From positions 85,772,142-85,836,141 of the forward strand of contig CM049306.1 of assembly GCA_026874595.1 (NCBI GenBank): DNA of 64,000 bases. The letters are read 5' to 3'. The stretch's first letter is position 1. Each line of letters starts with the position of its first letter. The position numbers were made by a program, and so were the translations under genes. The notes under the pieces are model-generated. The model did no database searches, was not told the DNA's origin, and worked only from the letters and a program-made list of their open reading frames with translations. This stretch comes from Sipunculus nudus (lineage: Eukaryota; Annelida; Sipuncula; Golfingiida; Sipunculidae). Positions 50,101-59,600 of this stretch are shown here, piece by piece.

Positions 50101-53100
50101 GTTGTGTGCACCCATGCCAGAATTTCAGCAGTGATGTTTGTGTATTGTTTCTTGTTCAAAATGTTTAGTACTTGCATTGTTCATATATATGAAAAGTAGT
50201 GGTTCAGTATTGAAGTGTTATACCTGGTGTATATCCATATGCACAGGTTCGCATTAGGCCTGTAGGCCTTGTTTTACTTTTTTACCAAATTGTATCTGTC
50301 AAGATTTGACTTCAGTTTTCTTTAGTGTCTCTCCACACATATATTTCAGATTCTATTGAGACTACAAGATATTCAAATCAGTGTTTAGGAAAATTTACTT
50401 GAGTGGTGTAATCTTGCTGATAAGTCACCAGATGACTGATATATGCAAAGCAGATGATCCATGAAATACAACCCCTTACATCTCTGCAGGCTATCATAAC
50501 TGAAGCATTTTTGAAAGCATCCGTTGTAGAAACAATTTACAAAATGTTCTGCATTTGGCATTGACTGGGCATTTACCCTTTTAAGAGTCTTTATATTTCT
50601 AAAACAAATGATTTCACTTACAAGCATATTTGAAACTTATGTATAATCAAACTTTTACAGGTTAATGTTACTCTTTAGAAATATTGAATATTTAGATTTA
50701 ATACCCCTTTTTTCCTCTTCAGGGGGTATAGCTGGTGGCTTATTATCAGTGAGTATAATAGTTTCCTTTAAATCTGTCAGATTTTCTGTTTACAATTAAT
50801 TCTCATTATCCATTAAGATGGAATTTTGCCAAATAAATATCTCATAAAATAAACAGGCCACTCAGTATAATACCTATAAATAACTGATTAGTTTATATAT
50901 TTATAACTCCATAATCATTTAACTTGCCAGGTATTACTTGAATGTCATGTAAATTCACACAGTGGCCATTCAATTTGATACACAGTATATCACAAAAGGA
51001 AATGAAGTATAAATTAATGTATACTGTCAGCCTAAAGGTGAAGTTATTGAGATGAGCCATTTTGTTTATCCTTTCCAACCCAGTGTCCCTAGACACTACA
51101 AGGCTCTCTTTATTATATGTAAAGCTAAAACTGGTCTCACGGACACATTCCTTAGGCGGACAAGTGGCTATAACGGACAAGATAGTTAAGTCCCTTCAAA
51201 AATACCTTATATGTTATGTATAAGCAGAACCTCTATAAGGTGGACACCTCACTTCTGTGGACAAAGGACAGCACAATTCAACTCAAACCTACTTTCTTAG
51301 AGTAAATAAACCTGACAAATACGGACACGATACCCCATCTCGGCTGACCCTGATCACTAGCCCCGTGCAATATCAAAGGCCCCGCGTACTATTGTTGTTC
51401 CTTGGACAGGAACACAAAGAATTATGCAATCCCCAGTTGTTACCTTAATGTGTGTATGTGCTCATGTCACGGTGTGATGTGCTCATAAAATAAAAACAGC
51501 AAGGCTGAAGTGGTAAACATCGGGTCACTTTATTTCATGGGTGATCATTCATATGTTGAGAAGCTGCATATTATTCGCTCGACCGCAAGGTCAATAAACT
51601 GATTAAACGGCTGCGGATTACCAATGCGTACCTGGTCTCACCACGCAATTTTGAACTGTAAACTTAGCCACTTTGTTGTAGCAGGCTGTTTGATATTAAG
51701 TAATTAGTTTTGTTCAGTATATCTTAAACTTATCTGCTCAGTGTCAAACATGTGCTTGCTCTATATTTGTGTTCTGTGCTGCAGTGCACAAGCTCCTCGG
51801 GGGATTGTTTCATCTTGTGTGCCTTCAACGTCAAAGCAAATCAAACCAAACAACCATCATCAAAGAAAGTTTATTTAAGGCTAAAGCTACATTCACTTAT
51901 AAAAACGAATGGTCCCAGATTTGTAGCCATTATTTTCGCATTATCAAGTCGTCATTATCATTGAGATTTTCGCATTGGGATAGATGAACCAGGATAGTTT
52001 TAGACAATGCCGCCAGGTGGCACCACGCATACACCTAGGCGGGAGCTTACGCTTTTTGAGAAAGTCAAGCTTATTCGACTGAGTCAATCAGCAAAAAAGA
52101 ACATACACACACTATATGAACATTGTTTTACAGATGTCTTCATAGACTTTACTTTTTATATTGTTCACAACTTGAGATAAGTAAAAATAATCACAGTTTG
52201 TATATGACTATTGAATGCATGATGTGTGCATGAATATGTTGTACATGTACATGAAATCTGATATAATACAATAAACACATTCTTGCAGCTGTTCCTTGTC
52301 TTTATTTATAATCCCTCAGTTTTCAACCAAGGTCAACCTGCCTAATAAGAACACCTTACTATTAAGGACAAAATGATTGAGTCCCTTAATTGTCAGCTTT
52401 AGACAGGTTTCACTGTATATATATTACATTCATTTGTTTTGTTGACAGGATTTTCTGAGGAGGGCACCTGTTGTAGAAGGGATGTTGGTTTTGGCTTTAC
52501 CCTCCCTCTGGATGTATAACTATGGTAAGTTAAAGATACTTTTTGAAACAATGAAGACATTTTCCCTTTTTTATGAGAGGTTCAGTCATTCATGGTGACT
52601 TACCATTAACAGACAATAAAGTGATGTTAAATATGGTTACATGATTTTTTATTCAACAAATTTCAACATACCTATCTTCATGTAAAAACTTTCATACTAA
52701 AATAAAAGAGACAGTCTATGTTCTGTTGTAATACATATATATTTGAGGAATTTCAGTCAATTGATAATTTAAAGTTGGTCATTTGTTATATTTTCTGCAG
52801 TTAATCAATATCTTATATTTGTATTATGTTACTTTGATAATAATAAACCTTACACAATACAAGGTTCCATAATTTTTTGCCTAATGGAACTTGCACACAG
52901 CTAATTTGTTTCAAATGGCAATTCAAGCATGTGTTAGTTTCTGACTCAATAGATCATTATACCAATATTATTTAATAACACAACTCTGTATATTTAAAAC
53001 AAAAACACTGTTTTCTTTCTCTTACAGTATCAGCCACAAATATGTCACTGAACGGCTTCCTTTTGTCTGTGGTTGGGTTCTTCATTGGTGGACCAGCGAC

Positions 53101-53132
53101 GCTCATCAGCTCAGCAATAGCAGCTGACTTAG
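28906..53132 (+). CDS. SLC37A3: SLC37A3-like sugar-phosphate exchanger family protein, 14 exons, 3' end beyond the window
   Basis: Joined exons: 28906-28982, 35569-35683, 38712-38804, 38943-38974, 40214-40265, 42144-42289, 43624-43720, 44191-44275, 45718-45795, 46601-46695, 47422-47563, 50723-50748, 52449-52524, 53028-53132. They read through without a stop for 406 codons plus one base, and every intron is GT-AG. The product is a multi-pass MFS protein. RKTFSNVK (about residues 34-41) follows the first membrane helix. An N-E-S glycosylation sequon (N54) sits where human SLC37A3 also has one. GALGDRFNIR (about 101-110) is an MFS motif A. NGLLQSLGWP, GNWFG and ASVGNIIGS are OPA/SLC37 signatures. 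An acidic loop (about 230-265) separates the two six-helix halves. LSYACLKMVNYAFFFWLP matches SLC37A3 better than SLC37A1, A2 or A4. Human SLC37A3 works with ATRAID in lysosomes; its natural substrate is not settled. The ATG at 28906 is the first in-frame one after a TGA at 28822-28824. The C-terminal 85-90 residues are not in the window. Confidence 0.93.
29041..29060. repeat. Poly-C tract in intron 1
   Basis: About 20 consecutive C shortly after the exon 1 donor. On the transcript this is a C-rich run 58 nt into intron 1. Confidence 0.9.
31850..32215 (+). repeat. Diverged tandem duplication, unit about 180 bp (intron 1)
   Basis: Two units start gactgactg (31848-31856 and 32034-32042) and share tacgtatgtggatgtatcat / tatgtatgtaggtgtatcat, tatgttctctttgaaataat and a(c)taatgaaggtg-like ends. 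The first also has a small palindrome ccaccctgcaggtgg. Confidence 0.6.
33025..34361. mobile_element. hAT-like transposon with perfect 8-bp target duplication (intron 1)
   Basis: Left end CAGGGTTGGGTTTCTACC and right end ...CCTGCCAACCCTG form hAT-type inverted termini. It is flanked by tgctggag on both sides (33017-33024 and 34362-34369), a perfect 8-bp TSD. Subterminal regions hold TCTACC/GGTAGA repeats (33033-33145 and 34250-34285). On the minus strand, WEHF (33684-33695) and, after a frameshift, CKLCGN (33629-33645) are the remains of a BED zinc finger, typical of the N-terminus of hAT transposases. The rest of the transposase is gone. Confidence 0.88.
33600..33735 (-). pseudogene. BED zinc-finger remnant of an hAT transposase
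   Basis: One frame reads GGSPKDQIWEHFMSV; the adjacent frame reads GGKEYGKCKLCGNQQLAKAD. Together they give the aromatic (W/F) and Cys-x2-Cys parts of a BED finger. A frameshift separates them, and a stop follows ADK. Confidence 0.65.
35569..35683 (+). CDS. SLC37A3: SLC37A3-like exon 2
   Basis: Completes codon 26 (GG|A) and encodes residues 27-64. It covers the end of helix 1, the RKTFSNVK motif, EEWTPSP and the NES sequon in the first luminal loop. Acceptor ttcttacag, donor gtaagt, ending in phase 0. It is separated from exon 1 by the 6.6-kb intron that holds the hAT element. Confidence 0.93.
35908..35966. repeat. (TA)n microsatellite (intron 2)
   Basis: Pure TA/AT alternation of about 58 bp. 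Confidence 0.95.
36696..38070 (-). mobile_element. Family A element, copy 3, minus orientation (intron 2)
   Basis: Its 3' hairpin is at 36696-36725 (gtatccgccaaaac aaa gttttgtggatac). Its 5' hairpin tagtcgcttgtcgacta is at 38042-38058, ending ctag at 38070. The interior carries reverse-complement 278-bp units (37380-37980). About 470 bp (36830-37300) do not align with the other copies and may be an insertion or a diverged segment. Confidence 0.75.
38108..38148. repeat. (AT)n microsatellite (intron 2)
   Basis: Pure AT repeat beside the end of the family A element, within a longer Tyr/Ile-coding artefact frame. Confidence 0.95.
38293..38370 (+). repeat. 78-bp segment duplicated exactly at 39652-39729
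   Basis: Begins gattgctttaagtgtatcac and ends ccttatgtatatggtaatg. By eye all 78 bases are identical to the copy 1.36 kb downstream. See the intron 4 minisatellite. Confidence 0.9.
38371..38690. mobile_element. Possible small MITE with CTAGGT / ACCTAG ends (intron 2)
   Basis: Left side aactaggtacttaccggtac and right side caagtactcaggtactcc ttt caaacctag are loosely inverted GTACTT-rich termini reminiscent of the 4790 element. No clear target duplication, so this is tentative. Confidence 0.3.
38712..38804 (+). CDS. SLC37A3: SLC37A3-like exon 3
   Basis: 31 whole codons (residues 65-95): VWNSEHMFS, then FLSILDMGFLIAYAV, the second membrane helix. Human SLC37A3 has a matching VEIWSSNHLFPS and LDTIFLFSYAV. 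Donor gtaagt, phase 0 at both ends. Confidence 0.93.
38943..38974 (+). CDS. SLC37A3: SLC37A3-like exon 4 (32 nt)
   Basis: Encodes GLYISGALGD plus two bases of an Arg codon, the first half of MFS motif A. Acceptor ctttgcag, donor gtatgt. The intron before it is only 138 bp, the shortest in the gene. Confidence 0.9.
39048..40018 (+). repeat. 31-bp minisatellite, intron 4
   Basis: About 30 imperfect units of roughly 31 bp, each with ataggaactaggaagtaatg followed by tcttttccttg. It is interrupted once, at 39652-39729, by the exact 78-bp copy of 38293-38370. It fills most of the 1.24-kb intron 4. Confidence 0.92.
40214..40265 (+). CDS. SLC37A3: SLC37A3-like exon 5
   Basis: Completes the Arg codon (AG|A) and encodes FNIRYVLAIGMTSSAVM. 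It finishes motif A and forms helix 3. Acceptor ttttcag, donor gtcagt, ending in phase 0. Confidence 0.9.
41035..42098. mobile_element. Element with ATGCCCCCGCC inverted ends and 179-bp internal repeats (intron 5)
   Basis: Ends atgcccccgcc (41035-41045) and ggcgggggcat (42088-42098) are a perfect 11-bp inverted pair. Inside, six units spaced 168-179 bp start gc(t/c)tgcagatattggcct (41048, 41227, 41395, 41574, 41751 and 41930). Alternate units are more alike, suggesting an about 355-bp dimer. No ORF and no clear target duplication. The right end is 45 bp from the exon 6 acceptor. Confidence 0.75.
42144..42289 (+). CDS. SLC37A3: SLC37A3-like exon 6
   Basis: Encodes residues 124-171 plus two bases. 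Contains GCLSGWLHIYS, NGLLQSLGWPS and AVMGNWFGRS. The W-P-S/C and GNWFG motifs are the most diagnostic OPA/SLC37 segment. Acceptor tttttacag, donor gtagct. Confidence 0.95.
43624..43720 (+). CDS. SLC37A3: SLC37A3-like exon 7
   Basis: Completes Ser172 (AG|T) and encodes RGLVLGIWSSCASVGNIIGS and on through LHAGYE. Human SLC37A3 has GIWSACAS-like residues and ASVGNILG here. Acceptor tttctgacag, donor gtgagc, phase 0 end. Confidence 0.95.
44191..44275 (+). CDS. SLC37A3: SLC37A3-like exon 8
   Basis: Encodes YTFLVPAAILFAWGIVTFFS followed by LVPKPSEV (helix 6 and the start of the central cytoplasmic loop). Acceptor tttgtttcag, donor gtaaga. One base of a Gly codon carries over. Confidence 0.93.
44430..45260. 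repeat. Possible interspersed element in intron 8
   Basis: A block of distinct composition with gtgcggttttaa(a/t) repeated three times (45013, 45089 and 45107) and several CpGs. Boundaries and family unknown. Confidence 0.3.
45718..45795 (+). CDS. SLC37A3: SLC37A3-like exon 9 (acidic central loop)
   Basis: Encodes GLPSPDEDGPVAPSE and NEEGEEE, a poorly conserved acidic linker between the N- and C-terminal six-helix bundles. Both phases fit the neighbours: it enters with G|GT and leaves with A|GA. Acceptor ttcatag, donor gtgagt. Confidence 0.88.
46601..46695 (+). CDS. SLC37A3: SLC37A3-like exon 10
   Basis: Begins with an Arg codon completed across the splice (A|GA), then PLIPSDN (human SLC37A3 has RPLINGG) and KAVGFIQAFLLPGVLL, leading into helix 7. 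Acceptor tttttttcag, donor gtgagt, phase 0 end. Confidence 0.92.
46770..46852 (-). mobile_element. tRNA-like SINE head (intron 10)
   Basis: Minus strand: ccttggtagagcagcc (A-box-like, 46821-46836), then ggtcatgggttcaactccc (B-box, 46786-46804). Spacing and sequence suggest a tRNA-derived SINE or a tRNA pseudogene. An anticodon stem cannot be built cleanly, so it is not called as a tRNA. Confidence 0.5.
47422..47563 (+). CDS. SLC37A3: SLC37A3-like exon 11
   Basis: Encodes YALSYACLKMVNYAFFFWLP, then YYLTNRYGW and DDLSIWYDVGGIA. Nearly residue for residue like vertebrate SLC37A3 across helix 7 and the following loop. Acceptor cctttcag, donor gtaaga. One G carries into the microexon. Confidence 0.96.
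47688..49330 (+). mobile_element. Family C element (intron 11)
   Basis: Starts gcgaacctgtgagcttatgc and gatggtg, the inverse of the 15391 end of the 14870-15391 copy. Contains agtcatctgtccaaaaaagc, ggtattggtggcaccacct and, at 48320-48710, two units of a 176-bp tandem repeat (gtggctacaaaaatcttctt at 48373 and 48549). No protein-coding capacity seen. Confidence 0.65.
49380..49800 (+). repeat. Short tandem repeats in intron 11
   Basis: Four 22-23 bp units of gcatgtgatcacctcatggg type (49468-49558), each with a TGATCA palindrome. Around them are dispersed caagagttcactcagtgcag units (49404, 49688, 49737 and 49768). Confidence 0.7.
50723..50748 (+). CDS. SLC37A3: SLC37A3-like exon 12 (26-nt microexon)
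   Basis: Only 26 nt: with the carried-over G it encodes GGIAGGLLS, giving VGGIAGGIAGGLLSDF across the splices. This has the same length as the human segment in helix 8. Acceptor cctcttcag, donor gtgagt. Flanking introns are 3.2 and 1.7 kb. Omitting it would shift the frame, because 26 is not a multiple of three. Confidence 0.88.
51115..52425. mobile_element. Possible degenerate DNA transposon (intron 12)
   Basis: The left part contains cggacacattccttaggcgg, ggacaag and aacctctataaggtggacac. The right part contains aacaccttactattaaggac and ttagacaggtttcactgtat. Paired motifs of this kind at two ends suggest an element of about 1.3 kb. No transposase frame recognised, and ends are not defined. 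Confidence 0.35.
52449..52524 (+). CDS. SLC37A3: SLC37A3-like exon 13
   Basis: Encodes DFLRRAPVVEGMLVLALPSL then WMYNY. The D-x-x-x-x-R-A-P-V pattern corresponds to SDVLQKRAPVL in human SLC37A3. Acceptor gttgacag, donor gtaagt. Confidence 0.94.
53028..53132 (+). CDS. SLC37A3: SLC37A3-like exon 14 (last exon in window)
   Basis: Encodes VSATNMSLNGFLLSVVGFFI then GGPATLISSAIAADL plus the first base of a Gly codon. Matches the FFIGGPSNMISSAISADLG segment of vertebrate SLC37A3. Acceptor cttacag, donor gtttgt. No exon for the conserved TVTGIVDGSGSIGAA segment was found to the right, so intron 14 is longer than 10.8 kb. Confidence 0.94.
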
Positions 53133-53610
53133 GTTTGTTAAGTGATAGGATATTTGAAAGCTTAATCACACCCATATTCATTAATATTCATAGGACCTGT
53201 TTATGACCTTTATGTAATACATGTAAATCTGAGGGAGGAATTATCATGTCCCAAATGCCACAATAATAAATGATCATGCATTGAGCTTTTATTGTCTGAT
53301 TCAGGATTTACACACTTTTCCTCATGTGCCCCTTGGTTTTTCTGTGAGGTTATATCTGTGATATGATACATGTATCCAGACCAACTAACACATTGGTTGT
53401 AAATATCCTTTTAATTCCACTTTAGAGACCACAGAAAATTAATAACCTGTAATATGTAAAAGGTTAAAGGAAGGACTAATGCACTGGGAAAAATTGTGTT
53501 GATTTAGTAATTTGAGAGAAAACCAAATGTCAATAAAGAGATAAGACACAAATAGAACTGTAAGGTAAGACTGAATGAAAATGAAGAATAATAATTGGAA
53601 ATAGGGCTGT

Positions 53611-56600
53611 AACAATACAATATCTCATGATACAATACATATCTTTAAGCTTCACTCATGATATGATACATATCTCTAAGCTTCACTCATGATACGATAC
53701 ATATCACTAATCTTCACTCATGATATGATACATATCTCTAAGCTTCACTCATGATACGATACATATCACTAATCTTCACTCATGATATGATACATATCAC
53801 TAATCTTCACTCATGATACGATACATATCTCTAAGCTTCACTCATGATACAATACATATCACTAAGCTTCCCTCATGATACGATGCAAATCACTAAGCTT
53901 CATTCGTGATATGATACGTATCTCTAAGCGTAACTCATGATATGATACATATATCTACGTTTCACTCGTGATACAATTCATAAGCTTCCCTAATGATATG
54001 AAACATATCTCTAAGCTTCACTCATGATACGATACATATCTCTAAGCTTCACTCATGATACAATGCAAATCGCTAAGCTTCACTCATGAAACAATTCATA
54101 AGCTTCACTCATGATACAATACATATCTCTAAGCTTCACTCATGATACAATAAATATCACTAAGCTTCCCTTATGATACGATACATATCTCTAAGCTTCA
54201 CTCATGATACAATACATATCACTAAGCTTCCCTCATGATACGTTGCATATCATTAAGCTTCACTCATGATATGATACATATCTCCAAGCGTAACTCATGA
54301 TATGATACATATATCTACGTTTCACTCATGATACTGTTCATATCTCAAAGCTTCAATCATGATACAATTCATAAGCTTTACTCATACGATTCATATCTCT
54401 AAGCTTCACTCATGATAAGATACATATCTCTAAGCTTCACTTATAAAATGATACATATCTCTAAGCTTAACACATGATATGATACATTTCTCTAAGCTTC
54501 ATTCATGAATCATATGTCTAAGCTTCACTTATGATACAATTCATAAGCTTCACTCATGATTAGATACATATATCTAAGCTTCACTCATGATACTATACAT
54601 ATCACTAAGCTTCAGTCATGATATGATTCAGATTTCAAAGCTTCACTCTTGATATGATACATATCTCTAAGCTTCTCTCATGATATAATTAAGATCTCTA
54701 AGCTTCACTCATGATACTATATATATCTCAAGGCTTCACTCATGATACGATTCATATCTCTAAGCTTTACTCATTTTAAAATTCCTTTCTCTGAGATTCA
54801 CTCATGATACAATACATATTACTAAGCTTCACTCATGATATGATTCAGATTTCAAAGCTTAACTCTTGATATGAAACATATCTCTAAGCTTCACTCATGA
54901 TACAATTTATAAGCTTCACTCATGTATGATTAATATATCTAAGCTTCACTCATGATAAGATACATATATCTAAGCTTCACTCATGAAATCATACATATCT
55001 CTAAGCTTCACTCATTATAAAATTCATATCTCTAAGCTTCACTCATGATATGGTTTATACCTCTAAGATTCACTATTGAAACAATACATATCTTATGCTT
55101 CACTCATGATACAATTCATATCTCTAAGCTTCACTCATGATATGATTCATATCTCTAAGCTTCACTCATGATACTGTACATTTGTCTAAGCTTCACTCAT
55201 GAAACGATTCATATCTCTAAGCTTCACTCATTTTAAAATTCATATCTCTGAGATTCACTCATGATACGATACATATCACTAAGCTTCACTCATGATTCAA
55301 TTCATCAGCTTCACTCATGTATGATTCATATATCTAAGCTTCACTCATGATAAGATACATATATCTAAGCTTCACTCATGAAACGATACATATCTCTAAG
55401 CTTCACTCATGATAGATATATATCTCTAAACTTCACTCATGATTTGATACATATCTCTAAGCTTCACTCTTGATATGATACATATCTCTAAGCTTCACTC
55501 ATGATATGGTTCATACCTCTAAGATTCACTAATGAAACAATACATATCTTATGCTTCACTCATGACACAACTCATATCTCTAAGCTTCATTCTGGTTAAA
55601 ATTCATATCTCTAAGCTTCACTCATGATATGATATGTATCTCTAAGCTTAACACATGATATGATACATTTCTCTAAGCTTCATTCATGAATCATATGTCT
55701 AAGCTTCACACATGATACCATTCATAAGCTTCACTCATGATAAGATACATATATCTAAGCTTCACTCATGATACTATACATATCAATAAGCTTCACTCAT
55801 GATATGATTCAGATTTCAAAGCTTCACTCTTGATATGATACATATCTCTAAGCTTCTCTCATAATATAATTCAGATCTCTAAGTTTCACTCATGATACTA
55901 TATATATCTCAAAGGTTCACTCATGATATGATTCATGTCTCTAAGCTTCACTCATGAAACGATTCATATCTCTAAGCTTCACTCATTTTAAAATCTATAT
56001 CTCTGAGATTCACTCATGATACGATACATATCACTAAGCTTCACTCATGATACAATTCATCAGCTTCACTCATGTATGATTCATATATCTAAGCTTCACT
56101 CATGATAAGATACATATATCTTAGCTTCACTCATGAAATGATACATATCTCTAAGCTTCACTCATGATAGATATATCTCTAAACTTCACTCATGATTTGA
56201 TACATATCTCTAAGCTTCACTCACGATATGGTTCATACCTCTAAGATTCACTATTGAAACAATATATATCTTATGCTTCACTCATGATACAATTCATATC
56301 TCTAAGCTTCACTCATGATACTGTACATTTGTCTGAGCTTCGCTCATGAAACGATTCATATCTCTAAGCTTCACTCATGATATGGTTTATACCTCTAAGA
56401 TTCACTATTGAAACAATACATATCTTATGCTTCACTCATGATACAATTCATATCTCTAAGCTTCACTCATGATATGATTCATATCTCTAAGCTTCACTCA
56501 TGATACTGTACATGTGTCTAAGCTTCACTCATGAAACGATTCATATCTCTAAGCTTCACTCATTTTAAAATTCATATCTCTGAAATTCACTCATGATACG

Positions 56601-59600
56601 ATACATATCACTAAGCTTCACTCATGATTCAATTCATCAGCTTCACTCATGTATGATTCATATATCTAAGCTTCACTCATGATAAGATACATATATCTAA
56701 GCTTCACTCATGAAATGATACATATCTCTAAGCTTCACTCATGATAGATATATATCTCTAAACTTCACTCATGATTTGATACATATCTCTAAGCTTCACT
56801 CTTGATATGATACATATCTCTGAGCTTCACTCATGATATGGTTCATACCTCTAAGATTCACTAATGAAACAATACATATCTTATGCTTCACTCATGACAC
56901 AACTCATATCTCTAAGCTTCATTCTGGTTAAAATTCATATCTCTAAGCTTCACTCATGATATGATATGTATCTCTAAGCTTAACACATGATATGATACAT
57001 TTCTCTAAGCTTCATTCATGAATCATATGTCTAAGCTTCACACATGATACCATTCATAAGCTTCACTCATGATAAGATACATATATCTAAGCTTCACTCA
57101 TGATACTATACATATCAATAAGCTTCACTCATGATATGATTCAGATTTCAAAGCTTCACTCTTGATATGATACATATCTCTAAGCTTCTCTCATAATATA
57201 ATTCAGATCTCTAAGTTTCACTCATGATACTATATATATCTCAAAGGTTCACTCATGATATGATTCATGTCTCTAAGCTTCACTCATGAAACGATTCATA
57301 TCTCTAAGCTTCACTCATTTTAAAATCTATATCTCTGAGATTCACTCATGATACGATACATATCACTAAGCTTCACTCATGATACAATTCATCAGCTTCA
57401 CTCATGTATGATTCATATATCTAAGCTTCACTCATGATAAGATACATATATCTAAGCTTCACTCATGAAATGATACATATCTCTAAGCTTCACTCATGGT
57501 AGATATATGTCTAAACTTCACTCATGATTTGATACATATCTCTAAGCTTCACTCACGATATGGTTCATACCTCTAAGATTCACTATTGAAACAATATATA
57601 TCTTATGCTTCACTCATGATACAATTCATATCTCTAAGCTTCACTCATGATACTGTACATTTGTCTGAGCTTCGCTCATGAAACGATTCATATCTCTAAG
57701 CTTCACTCATGATATGGTTTATACCTCTAAGATTCACTATTGAAACAATACATATCTTATGCTTCACTCATGATACAATTCATATCTCTAAGCTTCACTC
57801 ATGATATGATTCATATCTCTAAGCTTCACTCATGATACTGTACATGTGTCTAAGCTTCACTCATGAAACGATTCATATCTCTAAGCTTCACTCATTTTAA
57901 AATTCATATCTCTGAGTTTCACTCATGATACGATACATATTGCTAAGCTTCACTCATGATACAATTCATAAGCTTCACTCATGTATGATTCATATATCTA
58001 AGCTTCACTCATGATAAGATACATATATCTAAGCTTCACTCATGAAATGATACATATCTCCAAGCTTCACTCATGATAGATATATATCTCTAAACTTCAC
58101 TCATGATTTGATACATATCTCTAAGCTTCACTCTTGATATGATACATATCTCTAAGCTTCACTCATGATATGGTTCATACCTCTAAGATTCACTAATGAA
58201 ACAATACATATCTTATGCTTCACTCATGACACAATTCATATCTCTAAGCTTCATTCTGGTTAAAATTCATATCTCTAAGCTTCACTCATGATATGATATG
58301 TATCTCTAAGCTTAACACATGATATGATACATTTCTCTAAGCTTCATTCATGAATCATATGTCTAAGCTTCACACATGATACCATTCATAAGCTTCACTC
58401 ATGATAAGATACATATATCTAAGCTTCACTCATGATACTATACATATCACTAAGCTTCACTCATGATATGATTCAGATTTCGAAGCTTCACTCTTGATAT
58501 GATACATATCTCTAAGCTTCTCTCATGATATAATTCAGATCTCTAAGTTTCACTCATGATACTATATATATCTCAAAGGTTCACTCATGATACGATTCAT
58601 GTCTCTAAGCTTTACTCATTTTTTAAATTCATTTCTCTGAGATTCACTCATGATACGATACATATTACTAAGCTTCACTCATGATCTGATTCAGATTTCA
58701 AAGCTTAACTCTTGATATGATACATATCTCTTAGCTTCACTCATGATACAATTTATAAGCTTCACTCATGTATGATTAATATATCTAAGCTTCACTCATG
58801 ATAAGATACATATATCTAAGCTTCACTCATGATGTCATACATATCTCTAAGCTTCACTCATGATACAATTCATATCTCTAAGCTTCACTCACGATATGGT
58901 TCATACCTCTAAGATTCACTATTGAAACAATACATATCTTATGCTTCACTCATGATACAATTCATATCTTTAAGCTTCACTCATGATATGATTCATATCT
59001 CTAAGCTTCACTCATGATACTGTACATTTGTCTGAGCTTCGTCATGAAACGATTCATATCTCTAAGCTTCACTCATTTCTAAAATTCATATCTCTGAGAT
59101 TCACTCATGATACAATACATATAGCTAAGCTTTACTCATGATACAAATTATAAGCTTCACTCATATATGATTCATATATCTAAGCTTCACTCATGATAAG
59201 ATACATATATCTAAGCTTCACTCATGAAATGATACATAACTCTAAGCTTCACTCTTGATATGATACATATCTCTAAGCTTCACTCATGATATGGTTCATA
59301 CCTCTAAGATTCACTAATGAAACAATACATATCTTATGCTTCACTTATGACACAATTCATATCTCTAAGCTTCATTCTTGTTAAAATTCATATCTCTAAG
59401 CTTCACTCATGATATGATATGTATCTCTAAGCTTAACACATGATATTATACATTTCTCTAAGCTTCATTCATGATTCATATGTCTAAGCTTCACTTATGA
59501 TACAATTCATAAGCTTCACTCATGATAAGATACATATATCTAAGCTTCACTCATGATACTATACATATCACTAAGCTTCACTCATGATATGATTCAGATT

